From the NCBI RefSeq assembly GCF_001039355.2, contig NW_019775014.1:1-64000 (forward strand): a stretch of DNA of 64,000 bases, read 5' to 3'. Below the pieces are notes generated by a model. It was not told the DNA's origin and did no database searches. It worked only from the letters and a program-made list of their open reading frames with translations. Position 1 is the first letter of the stretch; each line of letters starts with the position of its first letter. This DNA comes from Lingula anatina. Its lineage: Eukaryota > Brachiopoda > Lingulata > Lingulida > Lingulidae. Shown here in pieces: positions 11,929 through 24,268 of the stretch. The position numbers were made by a program, and so were the translations under genes.

Positions 11929-13353
11929 GAAAATAAGAAAGAAATCATATTTATAAGAAGGCGTATATTCAAGGTTAACCCTTTCACTCATTCGTGAATC
12001 GTGAGGCATTTGGAAAACAATCTGAACCGGGTTTCAGGACACGTTTTTTGATACCTATTTCCCGCAAAGGTGTTCCGACTGCGGCAAGTTTTCTCTCCAG
12101 GGAGCTTCTAGATGACCGGTTACATTGCATTCTCCAGTTCATCTAGATATCACACGTGCCTAGATGGAGAAGATAGTACGGGTATCTGTTTTGATGGATC
12201 ATTTGATGACTGGTAGTAGACGTCAACTATTGCCCTCCCGTCTGGACTGACTCAAAATTGCCTACGTGCCAGTCCTCTTTGCAATTTCTTACATCAGTTT
12301 GCTAGAGTTTATAGTTGGTCAGTCGGTCAGATTTTCACTTGCACTTTATCCGTCAATTTATGAATATTACCTTTTAATTCTGAAAATGAGGAAAAAGGTG
12401 CAACCGACTGAGCAACTTAACTCTATAGAAAAGTGTAAACATATTGTAACGGAAACTGATGCGCAGACACAATTTGAGTCCGATACAATTTGTTGCTAAC
12501 ACATCAAAAGATGTGACGTTTGGTTTGTTGTTCTATTTTAATGATAGAAGCGTATCTGGTAAAAACGTATAATTCAATAACTGTCAATGAAAATATTTTA
12601 TATTATCCAAATCAAGACTACTTGCGAGTAAAACAAAATACTAATAATCTAAATATAAAGACGTACGACGGTAATTTGTTTTGAAAGGTCAATGTACTGT
12701 TCCGTCGTGGGCGTAAAAAGCCCTTTTCCAGTTTCGATCTGACGTAGTAAGACCTCTCTCTGCCAAATGCCTGATTACGATTACCTCACCATAGTAGGCA
12801 GGTGCTTGTTTCGCAAATAAATTAAAGGGTCCGTTCACAATGAATTCATCGACCTAGCTACCGGCCACTTACTCCACTGATACTCTCGCTGCATACAATC
12901 AGACCGAAAGAAATTTGGCATATTTCAATTCAGTATAAATGTGCAAAAGTCCCCTTAAAAAGAATGACCATCGGTCTAAAACTGAGCCACATCTTTCTCG
13001 TTGTATAATAAGCGCAGTATTCTGTTTAATCGGACTATTATTTATTTACTTGGGGTCACAGTAAAAAACAATTTTGGTTTTAAAGTTTAAACCAACATTT
13101 AGACGTACGTTCTTTGATTAAATATGCCCTGAATCTAGCAGCACGCGAGTTACAACAATGACAGTAGCGTACTTATCGTAATCAAACAACCCGTCGATAT
13201 GAGATGTACTACATATAGGTAAGGGCGACACGTGTCCTTTGTCAGCGGGTCTTGAAGACATCTTATTTAGGCTCTTTGGATACGTGTATGTGCAAGGAAA
13301 AATTTCTGCAAGGAGACATTAGCGACATGTAGACTGTTTTTATTGCTGTTAAA

Positions 13354-13391
13354 TTGTTGTTGTTGCTGTTGTTGCTGCTGTTGTTGTTGTT
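13354..13391. repeat. (TTG)n/(CTG) trinucleotide repeat
   Basis: About 12 TTG/CTG units. It is not part of any supported exon. Confidence 0.9.
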
Positions 13392-14019
13392 ACTTTTTTC
13401 TGTAAATGCAACTACATGTCATTGAAAAATCTACGTCTTTTCCTCCATTATCTAGCCCAATGTATGTGCCGATGCCGCAACGCCTTTAAAAGAGGTTTTA
13501 ACCTCAATACATTAAGCAATCATAGGTTAATCATTCCAATCTCTTTCTCAGGTACACTTAAACATCGCTTTCTGCGATGGTTTTGATTCTGGCATAAGTG
13601 CCGGATGCGCAGTCGGTGCACATGCAATGAAGAATGGGTGTGGGACGGTCGGTTACTGGATATACCTGTACCTGCACGTAAGGCAAAAATATGAGGGAAT
13701 TCCCGTCTAGCCGTATGAGCGAGCACCTCGTCTCTGCCAAATGAGTTTTACAGCTCAAGCGTGGGTTAATTACGCTTCAGTCATACTGAAGGAGTCAGGC
13801 GTAAAGAACATCTTTACAAGGTTAAACGCGAAACCGTTCAACTTGGTTAACTTTATAATATAGGTGTTACTGGAGTGATGCTAAACATCATGTTTCCTTA
13901 AGCTTTGAACAGTGTTTGCTCTGGTTTGTTTATGCATTTGTTATATACAGTATATTCATCAATAAATACACGAATATACGGGTACATGTAGATACGTAAT
14001 CGTGTGTTTTTCCGAGGGC

Positions 14020-14036
14020 GTGTGTGTGTGTGTGTG
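14020..14036. repeat. (TG)n microsatellite
   Basis: About eight TG units in the + strand. Confidence 0.85.
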
Positions 14037-15126
14037 CGTTTTCTATATACTGTATATTTTTTTACAAAAAAGTTGAATTGCTGATATTCAAGGGACAGAA
14101 TATAGTTTTTTTAGTATATAGGAAAAATAACTCACAAAATTCTAGGCGTTTAAACAAGAAATTAATAACAGTAAATCTTATTTTTCTTCAACAGGGAACA
14201 TTTACAGGAAGTAAAATATAAAAAAAAACATGAACAGTTTTTCACAACTCATCGGTTAGAAAGGTTCACACTTAACATTAACTTCCTGAGTGCTATAACA
14301 GCAATGAATAAATATTTGACTTTCCTAGCACGGGAAAGATTTTCTAGATAACCATGTGAAATGTGCCAACAAATAGCATTGCTTAGTCTACCTTTTTTGT
14401 GTTTTCTTACAGGCACAAGCTTGGGTAATGGTTGTCCATGTATGACTCCGATATACACTTAGAACGGTATCTTTTACACAGTTTATTTTCATTTTCCTGG
14501 AAACAAATAAGGGATCTGAAAGCAGCCGAGAATAAAAAATATTATGTAGACATTACTGCATTAAAACATCATCTCCTATTTTCAGTTTCCGTAAGTGCCG
14601 TAAGCGACTTCCAGTGCACTTTGTTTTGTTCAATGTGTTGATGAATTTCTCTCTTCCAACTTCTCTATTCTAATATTAATGGCGATAAAGGCAACACCTC
14701 GAGCGAATATTTTACACTCGACAACTGTTTCAACAAGAAATTAAGTGTACACTTTTATTGATCGATGTCGAAAACAGGCATACTTTTTGTTTTGATATTG
14801 CAGTTATAGGGTCCATTTTTTCTCGAACCTAATAATGTTTGATTGAAACTTTGGGTAAAACACAAGCAATTTTAAATGCTTGGTGCCAGATATAAAACAA
14901 TATCTGAGGTAAGTTTTACAATGACATCCATGTTTTAAGTACATTCCACCCATTCTTCACCCTAGTTGGTAGGGCTACCCGTCTTTCAACTGAGAGGTAG
15001 AGTGTGAGAGAGAGAGCCGTAAGTGTGTTGATTGTGTTAGTTGTGCCCAGCTTCCCAGTTTTCTAAGGCTGCATTCCTCGCCTTCTTTCGTTGATCGTTT
15101 TCGGTAAGGGTTCAGATTTGGGTTTT

Positions 15127-15154
15127 TTATTTATTTATTTATTTATTTATTTTT
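15127..15154. repeat. (TTTA)n microsatellite
   Basis: Seven near-perfect ATTT units flanked by T runs. Confidence 0.9.
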
Positions 15155-17692
15155 AAAATCTTAAATTCCTTTATCTCGTAATGTTGGGTGTAATGAGGAT
15201 TTTGGCTGATACAGCTCACGGAACTTTTCGTTTCTGATCGCATCTCATTAGGTCCAATTATGAGTCCACGTTATACGGTACAAGCAGATTGTTTCCATCA
15301 TAGATGTGACTGTGGTGTTCTCTCACTGTGCTCTACTAGAAAACACGACAAACTAGTACTAACAAGTCCTTTGGGATGCAGGTTTCGGGTACCATTTGTA
15401 CGGGTAAGCCTCGGTCTTAGATTTTGACTTACTTGCGTCACACTTACCCAACCCTGTCTGAATCTTAAGGAGAGCCGTACTCCTTCACATGAAACTTGAG
15501 TTTCTTTATACCGGCATTGGTCGATATAATTTCCACTTTTCTAACTTACACTACACAATGTTTTAGTAGGTCAGTCTAAACCATCTCTTCATTTTCACAG
15601 GTGTGAAGTGAACTCTCTTCTTTCATAGTTCGACTAAAATATTATAAGAATTTTTTTCTTCTTGGCGTTGTTCTCTTTGTTTATGCCTCATATATTAGTT
15701 GACCGTTCAGATGCAAGTGCTTGCAAGAGCACAAATATGGACCGCGCAATCATAAGTAAAATTCAAGGCAACCAAACTGCATATAACCTCTACAGTAGAA
15801 TTGTGCATTTAGGCAAGATCCAGAAGATTTGTAACTAATGTCACTACACATGAGTTTTTATGTAGACAAATATTTATATTTTTTCAAGCAGGCATGTATT
15901 TATGTAACGGGCGTACTGGACATTTAATTTAGTCGTCTATATCTTAAAAGCCCTTTGATAGGTAACCTTACAGATATTGCAAGGGAATACCTTTGGACGT
16001 GACCGCGATTATACAAAGCAGCCGAAGTTATTTTAAACGTTTCAAGTGTGAAATAGTGTATTTTATATCACAGGTAAATGTTTCTTTTGCCTGGTTCTCT
16101 TGCATTTATGCAATCGGTGGACTGAACTATTAATCACGTCGTCCATGTCTGAACTTTTCACACGGTAAATTCACCAAATGAAAAGTACATGCTACTAGGT
16201 AAATGCAAAACGTCCTTTTAAAATAGATATTATTGACACTTGTAGATTAATATCTTTTCACGTCACAAAGAGACCTAAAGTACACAATTAATTTAATTGT
16301 CAATAAACGGAACGTTTCACGAGTCCATAGATCTGCTTTATGTCGCGTTACACTTTTGCACCTCGTCGCTATGCCATTGATCACCCCCGTGTCACGGTAG
16401 TCCCCTAATCCACACACAAATACTGCACAAACATGTCGCTTTAACTCCAGCTATCAAGTACACCTCAAACCACCCCATAGCACGCCTCATTTAATCACCC
16501 ATTGCTTAATGTTGTGATTAATAAAAAGGTAAATGATAGAGCCTGGCCAAACAGTTTGTACCCCTTTTGTATTGGTGTGTGTGTTTAACGATGTCAACTA
16601 TGTCAACTCGGTTCTAATCATGTTTCTATGTGGAGAGTAAGGGACTCAAATGCGTTGGTAAACACGGAGGAGATATATATATGTGTTACGAGCACTGTGT
16701 CGAGCGTAGCTAACCGCACACCGGGCGTTGTTTTCGTGGGGAAATCGGAGTGGTCAACCGAAGGCAAGCAAGGGAGTTTTCGTGGAACTTGCTCTGCATG
16801 ACTGAAAGCTGCAACAGTTTGTGTCAAACTATATTATTGCATAAGCCATATCTCAAGTGTGACTCACTTGTGTTTTAGGAAAATATATAGAGGCTTAACC
16901 TAGCAATACTGATAGCAGGAAAACAGTGACGTAATATCATAGAAGACGGTTGCTATAATATTAAAACAAAATTGAAGGAGAAGTCTATTATAGTTGATGC
17001 TGTCAAAGTGTTAGTTATTCAAGTTTACAAATGGTTTTAGAAAGTGTGGACCACTAAAACATACCGGTAACCACAGTGTACGCCTAACCGTGTTTACCCG
17101 TCGTTGACGTCACGTAAAACTGCACACAGTGAGTTGTTTCTGTCGTCTTGCTAGCGGGTCGTGCTGATGTCGGAGCTCTGAGCCATGGAGCCTGGAGGTT
17201 AATTAAATCGGCAATCCGTGGTCCCTAGCTCTTCCAAGAGACGGCGCCTGATTATTTAAGTTCGCTCAGTTTACCTAGTCTTTCAACAAGTTTGATCTAG
17301 ACGGTAAAGGGGCGAGAAGTCGGTTACAGAGGGTTAGAGAATTCTCCCATCCAGTTCAGGAAGGAAACCGAGATGGACGAATCTTTGCTTTCCCCGAGGT
17401 CTACGGTAAGCCGAACGCTTGGTGTCCTTAAAAGTAACATTTTTAATATTCTGATGTGGCACACTCAGTGGGCGTGTACTTTCACGAAAAAACTTCTTTA
17501 AAGCAATATCTTGACAAGAATGTAGAGACCTGGTAGCCCGGGGTAAAGGTCGATTAAAGCGCACGTTTTCTTAAAGCAAATCGACTTTTAAAAAACGAAC
17601 ACAGAAAACGCGTACAGAGATTTGTTAAATTCTTGGCGCCCTTTGGTGTACGAACATGTTCATAATGTACAGAATTTAAGTTTATACTTACA

Positions 17693-17710
17693 TGTGTGTG
17701 TGTGTGTGTA
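17693..17710. repeat. (TG)n microsatellite
   Basis: Nine TG units. Confidence 0.85.
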
Positions 17711-18496
17711 ACTAAAATCATGTTTGCGGTTGTATCGTTGATTAATGATTTAGTGTTATATTAGCTAACAATACGTATGACAAGAAACACACGTGCCTTT
17801 CAGGATTATATGAAAAATTGTAACCTTTAGGAAAAGAAATAATTTGACTTAATAACCCCCAAGCTCAGGACACCCCTTTCCCCCTTACAACAATCCTTTG
17901 AGGTTCCTTTGTTGACCGCCTTCCTTTATCTTTTTTATAATCACATTTCTAGCCAATATTTACTTTTCTGAACGCGAATCTCTACTATTTCATTTTCTAT
18001 CAGGCGGGACATACGTTTGGATGAAAAAAATTATAGAGACTTTTCCCTGCTTTAGCTTCACGTCATGATATTTTAGAGACAAAATAAATAGGCAGCCTGG
18101 AGCGGGTCTATCCCAGCTTGAAAGGGTTGATAATAAATGCCCTCACAACTGTAACATATATTTCCCTTGTGAGTAAGTAAACCAATGCCGATTCACAAAG
18201 CTCAGAGGCTGAAATACCGTTTGACGTAAATGTCTTGATTGAAACCATACAACACGCACATAAATATCATACCACGGTGTTGTAGTTTTTACAAAGCACG
18301 ACCATAAAGAAAAAATCGACATATTTCTCTTGAATGGACAAAATGATAAAAGCGGCTATGAATTTCAGCAAGCAAGCACAAAACCTAGATAGGCATATTG
18401 ATCATTATTGCACTATAACAGTTGATAGCCTAAAAAGAAACGCAAAGCTACTTTTGGCTTCTGTAAACGCAATAACGCCTGCTTTTTGTTAGTTTT

Positions 18497-18500
<4 letters not shown>

Positions 18501-18541
<41 letters not shown>

Positions 18542-18564
18542 CTTCGCAGTTTTACAAATCACGA
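18501..18564 (+). repeat. Inverted-repeat arm A: (CA)20 plus unique 24 bp
   Basis: A run of 20 CA units is followed by a non-repetitive string TCTTCGCAGTTTTACAAAT, then C-ACG. The same string occurs in reverse complement at 19773-19800, again next to a TG/CA array, so both arms belong to one repeat family. The intervening DNA is about 1.2 kb. Confidence 0.7.
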
Positions 18565-19719
18565 CTCATCAGGTTTGACGGGTTAATAACTTGTCCAATG
18601 TCCAATTATCGTTATTTGTATACAAGCAAAATATTTATGAATCTTACGTAGGCTTACAACCAACCAGGATGGTCTTCATAAAATAAAGTAAATGTCACCT
18701 ATTGAACGCCAGGTGACACAGCGGTCAGAGCATTGTTTCAGATGTCCTGCCTTCGTCTGAGACATTTTATATCTGAGAGGCTTCCACTCAATTTGATGAA
18801 GGCCTGCGTCCAGGTTGGCGGTTACCTAAAATGTGAACTTCATACATGTTTTGGGTTGTGTACACGAAATAATTCTTGGACTATATCTACACTAAGCTCG
18901 TAAATATTTTTGCTTATATTCCCCAATGTTAAGAAAATTGAAAATACCTCAAAGAAAAAAAACTCGATGAAAAAATTCACTGTGTAATAACAGTATATAC
19001 TCGTAGTAGTCGTACACAGGCCCTCTGTCTTGGTGTTGGATTACAGTTAGTTTTTTCTCTCTTTAAATTTGGCTTTAACAAAAGGAAATAATTGAAAAAC
19101 GTCCTAGTTATGTACGGGTATAAAAAACGTCATTTAGAATTATACCTTAGCGGGCTTTTGCAGGTAATTACTGGGTCGTCAGAACTTTGATCTGGCACAA
19201 AAGTTAATAGTGTCGTGGTTGCTACATGATATTGAAGTCAAGAGTTCAACCCAGAACGATCAATCTCTGCCTAGCGCTCTGCATATATGGAAATTAATGT
19301 TCTGAAAAAAGGGCCGAGTGTATATATACTTAAAGAACAAAAACGTTACACATGGGGATACAGTTTGAATAAATAAAGTAAATTGAGCAATGGAAATCAG
19401 TTACATTTCCATGCCAACTGAATAACATATTTTAAAGTTAACTGTTTACTTCCTTGTTAAATACACTGAGGAAAGGTCCACAGTAAAATGGTTGTATCAC
19501 TTGTATGGTTGACATTTTTTTTCTGTTGTGATCAGATGATCACGGAGTAAGATTATTTGGTCAAATTATTGACTGCCTGTTACTGATTGACGCGATATTG
19601 ACGGTTCAAGATGGCTTAATCTAACAATGTAAACACAGCCAATGTACGACCTGAGATACGATTGTATTAACTAAGGAGTTTGTGGTGATCTAGGTATGTG
19701 TGTGAGTGCATGAGCGTGG

Positions 19720-19722
<3 letters not shown>

Positions 19723-19766
<44 letters not shown>

Positions 19767-19797
19767 TGTGTGCCGTTATTTGTAAAACTGCGAAGAT

Positions 19798-19838
<41 letters not shown>
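19723..19838 (-). repeat. Inverted-repeat arm B: two (TG)n arrays around the unique string
   Basis: TG arrays at 19723-19772 and 19801-19838 bracket CGTTATTTGTAAAACTGCGAAGATAAG. This is the reverse complement of the string beside the (CA)20 array at 18541-18564, apart from one or two bases. The open frames on both strands here are dinucleotide read-through and not genes. Confidence 0.7.
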
Positions 19839-19839
<1 letters not shown>

Positions 19840-20548
19840 CGAGGGGAGAGAGGGAAAGAAAGAGGTGATACTTTTCCATTACACACACAAAAGAATAAAA
19901 GCAGAAGAGACTAAATCAAAATGTACAAAACAGCACGCTGAAGATTTAATATTAGCCTACATGAAAATATTTGTTTGGATATGCATTCTCGTTTAGACCA
20001 TTATTTAAAAAAATTCAAAGGATCTATTTTATGATTTTAAGTTCCTTATAGTTTAATCAGGTAAAATACATATTTGCCAACAATGAAGCCACAGTGGCAA
20101 ACTCACACATCTATTGTAAATAACGTCAGTGCGCACCATTTCTCGGGGAGCTACAAGTGAAATCGATTAGAGAAAGTAAATAGCACAAAACTCTCCTTGT
20201 TCTCTGTCAAATGGTACAGGTCGATACGCCATGTTTACTCTTTCTTCCATTACATCCTTCTGTTTGAGTTCCTAGAAACGGAGTCAGGATTTACATCCGT
20301 GAATTTTTTTTATTTGCACTTTATACTTTTTAGAGTGACAGTTTCCATTTGATCAACACCTAGATCTTATTTAATTAAACAATGATAATTTCGCTTGGTA
20401 AAGCAGACGACGCCTTCCAGGGACGCATTACAAGTATGATTTCATTGCCATTTATGGGAAACAACATACAAACAGAGTTACTCATGTTAATTGTCTCATC
20501 TTTTCGTCCATTAATCTGCCATTTTTATCGAAACTTCAGATTTCCCAG

Positions 20549-20788
20549 ATGTCGTCAGTGACGACTCCTCGTAACACGCCATATTGGACCCCAGTCCCAA
20601 CTCCCCTGATGAGACGCCACGCCCAGCAGCAGCAACTGACGCAGTTTGATATAAAGCTTATAGAGCTAGATCAAGTGAAAAAAGATGCTCTGGCACATCT
20701 GAAGAAGTACAACGCTTTGCGGACGCAGTTTATTGAGTGGTTCAGCGCAAATAACAAGGCCTTTTGTGTGGCCTTACAGACTGTACAG
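20549..20788 (+). CDS. Exon 1 of the two-exon gene
   Basis: Eighty codons from ATG at 20549 to the donor CAG|GTATGT. Residues 35-80 are helical and charged, ending in FCVALQTVQ. Reading on past the donor leads straight into a CT microsatellite, giving a Ser/Leu repeat tail that is clearly intronic. Confidence 0.75.
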
Positions 20789-20844
20789 GTATGTAGCCTT
20801 TCTTTCTTTTTCCTATTTTTTCCCATTTTTATTTTACTTACATC

Positions 20845-20891
<47 letters not shown>

Positions 20892-21752
20892 AGAAAAGCT
20901 GAATATGATTTTACGCTGAAATGTTATGCTAAAATAAAATGTTTATTATCTTACTGGTGTATAATAAAATGTTTATTATCTTACTGGTGCATCAATTCAG
21001 TGGCGGATTTAGGGGGGGGGTATCGGGGGGGGGCTGACTCCCCCTTCGATTTCTGAAAAAATAACACCAATGGTCCCCTCTTGAAATTCGCATTTTGGCT
21101 AGCTGAATCATAGTTCTAAAACTTACCAAATTGCACCGTTCGCCCCTTTAAATGCCAAATTTTTTGGGGCCTTATACCAGGCCCGGGGAGGGGGGGGGAG
21201 AATGGTTGGCTTCGCATCCGCGTACCCTCCCTTCAAATAATCCTGGAACCTCCCCTGCAATAACACGGCTGTGATTCCATTATCATTATTTTTCAGCTGG
21301 CAGTTCCGGATCTAGTCCCGAGAGACATATATACCATGAATGACTTCATCAAGGTTCTTGAAATGTGCAGATTGTTATTAAGCAAAAAAAGATGGCGGCT
21401 TACATCACACGAAAAACTGGAAGAATTTTATGAATTCTGGACACGACTAAGTGAATTAAAAGCAATGGGAGATAAGAATGTCTATGAAAGAACTTGTGAA
21501 TTTTGCGAAAGCATTACGAGACTTCGTGAGCCTCAAATCAAAGACAAAATCGATCGTCTGTATGCAAAACTGAACAAGGAATATTCCAATGACTTCATCT
21601 TCAAAGAAATCCACAATGAGAGGGATAATTTGTTCACCTACAGGATGATGCAGCCGGCGTTTCTTGGCCTAATTAGTTATATTCCATATCTTTTGAAGAA
21701 CGCAACAAAAGTGTGTTATCTAGTCACAAAGTTACACATAGAAAAAGAATGA
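20549..21752 (+). CDS. Two-exon gene for an unrecognised 231-residue helical protein
   Basis: Gene-level entry: join of 20549-20788 (80 codons) and 21297-21752 (151 codons plus stop TGA). Donor CAG|GTATGT and acceptor TTATTTTTCAG are consensus, and both sides are phase 0. The frame stays open across the junction and then for 151 codons, which is strong evidence of coding. The N-terminal 30 residues are Pro/Thr/Gln-rich (TPRNTPYWTPVPTPLM, then a QQQQ run); the rest is Lys/Glu/Leu-rich and looks all-helical. Residues about 201-213 (FLGLISYIPYLL region) form a short hydrophobic segment that could be a helix core rather than a membrane span. There is no signal peptide, so it is probably cytoplasmic or nuclear. 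Two AATAAA motifs follow at 22042 and 22046. I do not recognise the family. An additional upstream exon is possible, because a CCCAG directly precedes the ATG and the frame is open back to about 20398. Confidence 0.75.
20847..20888. repeat. (CT)n microsatellite
   Basis: About 20 CT units within the intron. Confidence 0.95.
20934..20990 (+). repeat. Two tandem copies of a 30-bp unit
   Basis: ATAAAATGTTTATTATCTTA and its next seven bases (20934-20960) recur at 20964-20990 with one difference in 27 bp. Confidence 0.9.
20998..21257. mobile_element. 260-bp non-autonomous DNA-transposon-like insert
   Basis: The left end CAGTGGCGGATTTAGGGGGG and the reverse complement of the right end (CAGGGGAGGTTCCAGGATT) agree at about 11 of 16 positions, both starting CAG. 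The CAGTGGCGGAT...GGGGG type of end is common in short repeats of marine animals (recalled, not searched). The interior has poly-G and C-rich runs and no coding frame. The target-site duplication is uncertain: CAATT on the left, CAATA on the right. Confidence 0.5.
21297..21752 (+). CDS. Exon 2 of the two-exon gene
   Basis: Acceptor TTATTTTTCAG at 21286-21296, then 151 codons beginning LAVPDLVPRDIYTMNDF and ending KLHIEKE, then TGA. The first in-frame ATG inside the exon (21336) is 13 codons in. The 13 codons before it are protein-like and continuous with exon 1, so the ATG is internal. The exon contains four cysteines and many Lys/Glu pairs, with no recognised domain. Confidence 0.78.
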   Translation: MAVPDLVPRDIYTMNDFIKVLEMCRLLLSKKRWRLTSHEKLEEFYEFWTRLSELKAMGDKNVYERTCEFCESITRLREPQIKDKIDRLYAKLNKEYSNDFIFKEIHNERDNLFTYRMMQPAFLGLISYIPYLLKNATKVCYLVTKLHIEKE

Positions 21753-22070
21753 ACTGTTATTCCTTAATTTTACTTTTGCTCAATGTCTCAAATTATGTAT
21801 GTATGTATTTTTTACGCTTTCGGTGAGTTTTTATATACTGTATATTTTGCTTCTGAGAATAATATATATTTTTGCAGTTTGTTCCACAGAAAATGTATTT
21901 TGGCATATGAAACAAAATACTCTGCGACAAATATTTCTAATTATTACTTTTTTACGGTGCCTTCATTTTTGTCAAGAGATCTTATATTTGTAACACTGCT
22001 TATATATAAAATGAAAATAATATAGAATAATTAGTCGTAACAATAAATAAAGACTTTCGAGTTTAGTACA
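21753..22070 (+). other. Probable 3' UTR with overlapping polyadenylation signals
   Basis: AT-rich sequence after the stop. Overlapping AATAAATAAA at 22042-22051 is the nearest strong cleavage signal. Another AATAAA lies near 22320. The 63- to 80-residue frames in this stretch are AT-rich chance frames. Confidence 0.5.
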
Positions 22071-24141
22071 TAAACTTTATATCGATCTGTTTCACCTTGG
22101 TGGGTTTTGCCCAGAATACTTACAATACTCTGCTTTTATGCTGCTGAAAATGGAAAGTTAAGTTCAATGAAAATAAAAATTAGAACTAATGGTTTAAGAA
22201 ATTCGAAAAATTCATAATTTACCAAAATTCATAAATAAAAACACTGGACGCTCTAGTATAGCGTTGTACATGTACTGTAAATTGCAATGATACTACGTAA
22301 GCCTATGCGAAAAAAGCTAAATAAAGCCATTTTAACTTATCTTAAGTCTTTTTATGCATTTTGTTCAATATTGGACCTTGGTAGACCCTTACTGATCAAA
22401 ACTGATCCTTTGTTTTATTATCTCCCAAAGAAATATCTCTAGAGAATATATATTTATGACATCCGGGAAGTTTGAAGAAATCCGAGTTATTGCAGTTAGA
22501 TCCGAGTTATTGCAGTAGGTGTGAAATTTAAAAAAAAAATAAAAAAAAAACACAATGGTATTACCTGCTAAACACTGTCACAGTTGAGAAATTTAAAAAA
22601 TAATGGAAGAGATGCAATAATGAAAAAAAAACGTTAATGGTTTCAAAGGCAGGTACCCTAGTGAAACGAAAAATGCTTAGAACTGTATCATTTTCCATAA
22701 AATGGGTCTAAGATCTACTTAGTGGCAAAACTGAAAAATAATATTAAGGTATTTCTGGTTTTAAACAGCTCGAATGCATCGTCTGTTGAGTCTATTGGAG
22801 TTGCATCAACTTGACTTATACACCTCTTTTAGACATACAGTGTTTGGAAACCACTGCAGGACAATTCAAGGTATTCATTAATCCATACAAACCGATAAAC
22901 CTCCACGTTGGTGACCATAACAAACAAGCAAGTCTCTTGTTACACTTTTATCAAGCTAACATGTTTATTGTATTAGAAAAAAGGTAACGAGAACGACATG
23001 AAAATGTAAACTAGATTCTATAGGAAATTTTGTCAATTCCTATAGGATCGTATAGGATCCTATAATTTTTTTTCTTAAGGGATAAGAACAAGCAAAACTG
23101 AGAAAAAGGCCAAGAAATTTTACATCCCTGAGCTCCTCATAAAATACTACATTTTTATTTACATAATTGTTTTCGTTGTACCCCCTCCCCTCAGCAAAAC
23201 CCCGGATCCGCACCTAAATGTAACACAATCAAATCCTATGTAGCTTGCACAGTCTCCTTCGGAGTCTTCGCAATTTTCAAATTGCGATTGTGATGCAAGC
23301 TGCTTATCTGACACAATCCCTTTCAAGCGGTATGACTGATACAGCGCTTTCAACTAAGTTAAATGGTTTTTTTTAATCGTGTGCAGTTTTTTCTTACGTT
23401 CTTACAAATTATTGAATTATTGTCCATGAACGTGAGAATACAGCGTAATAACATTACCGAAAAGACATCCTTTAATTGTATTAATCGAGTTATAGTTGCG
23501 TTTGGTCATACCAACCTCTTTCTCGCTAAACCATTTTATTTTCCCTTTTCCAATCCTTTTCAGTCATTTATGAAAATTTAGCTGAGGACATTTGAAAACT
23601 ATTCATACATGTTACATACAATTATATTCTTTAAGTTAAATTCTAGAGTGGCATCAAAATATCCGTTAAATTTATGCGAGATAAATTTTGTCCATGGTGG
23701 AAAATAACAAAAAAAACTCCAAGGTGAACTTTTTAAAAATCTACCCATGAATCCCCTGTCTTTTTTATAATGACTCTCACAAGTAATAATGAGTGAAAGC
23801 TAGGTATCGGATACTAGATATTGGATCCAAACTCCTGCGGACCCCACAACGTGCCGCGAGCTCACAACGCGTACTTTAAAATGCAACATCCGACCAATTA
23901 TCAACAACAGTTTCTTAAAAATCTAACAAAAGTTTCCGCACTTCCCAGCCAGAAAAGCACGCTGTCTTTCTCTTTAAGTCAACACCCCATAAAGAACTGT
24001 TTACGCACTCAAACGATAATAGAGAAGCCCTGTCGGCCGCATGCGCTAGCGACACAGTCAGTCAATGGACCTACGCTTGACTAAATAATCTTTGAGATCT
24101 GTCACACACACGCTAACACGCCAAGCAGTCAGTCAGTCAAC
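22071..24141. other. Intergenic region upstream of the THSD1 homologue
   Basis: About 2.1 kb with an imperfect tandem repeat at 22480-22517, several A runs, and a C-rich string ending in GGATCCGCACC near 23180-23215 that resembles the edge of a CAGTGGCGGATCC-type repeat in reverse. From about 23820 the sequence becomes richer in CpG, as expected near a promoter. No core promoter element could be assigned. Confidence 0.4.
22480..22517 (+). repeat. Two tandem copies of TCCGAGTTATTGCAGT
   Basis: The string recurs with a 20-bp period. Confidence 0.85.
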
Positions 24142-24268
24142 ATGGCTGCCCGCGTGAAGACGGCTCTGCGACGCGAAGACACTTAACGCCGCTCTTAACA
24201 TGGATCTCAGTTAATCACGGACGGGAGTCGGGGTCGTACATATCATGGAGAGACAAGGAAGGATTTAA
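24142..24268 (+). promoter_or_regulatory. Three short upstream ORFs before the THSD1 start
   Basis: Complete ATG-to-stop frames at 24142-24186 (14 codons, start context CAACATGG), 24200-24214 (4 codons) and 24245-24268 (7 codons) precede the main ATG at 24295, all ended before it. If the transcript starts upstream of 24142 they could reduce initiation at the main start or make it conditional. The transcription start is unknown, so this is conditional. Confidence 0.4.

Larger units (their letters stand above)
7809..20548. other. Intergenic region with simple repeats
   Basis: About 12.7 kb between the divergent starts of the minus-strand coiled-coil gene and the plus-strand two-exon gene. All open frames here are short, without compatible splice sites or recognisable protein character. 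It holds several microsatellites and one pair of inverted repeats (listed separately). Promoters for both flanking genes should lie here, but I see no diagnostic TATA or initiator element that I would defend. Confidence 0.5.
20789..21296. other. Intron with CT repeat, tandem 30-mer and transposon-like insert
   Basis: A 508-bp intron that is mostly repeat: (CT)n at 20847-20888, two copies of a 30-bp unit at 20934-20990, and a G-rich insert at 20998-21257. Little unique intron sequence remains. Confidence 0.7.

Noticed and set aside
18711-18790. tRNA-like string GTGACACAGCGGTCAGAGCATTG
   Set aside because: Resembles an A box with one mismatch, but no B box or stems were found.
19667-19996. Open frames of 73 and 96 codons on both strands through the TG/CA arrays
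   Set aside because: Thr-His and Cys-Val repeats arise from dinucleotide read-through; no splice sites or non-repeat coding signal.
20733-21056. 107-codon + frame overlapping exon 1 and the intron
   Set aside because: Runs through the CT microsatellite and the transposon-like insert; the phase-0 two-exon model explains the locus better.
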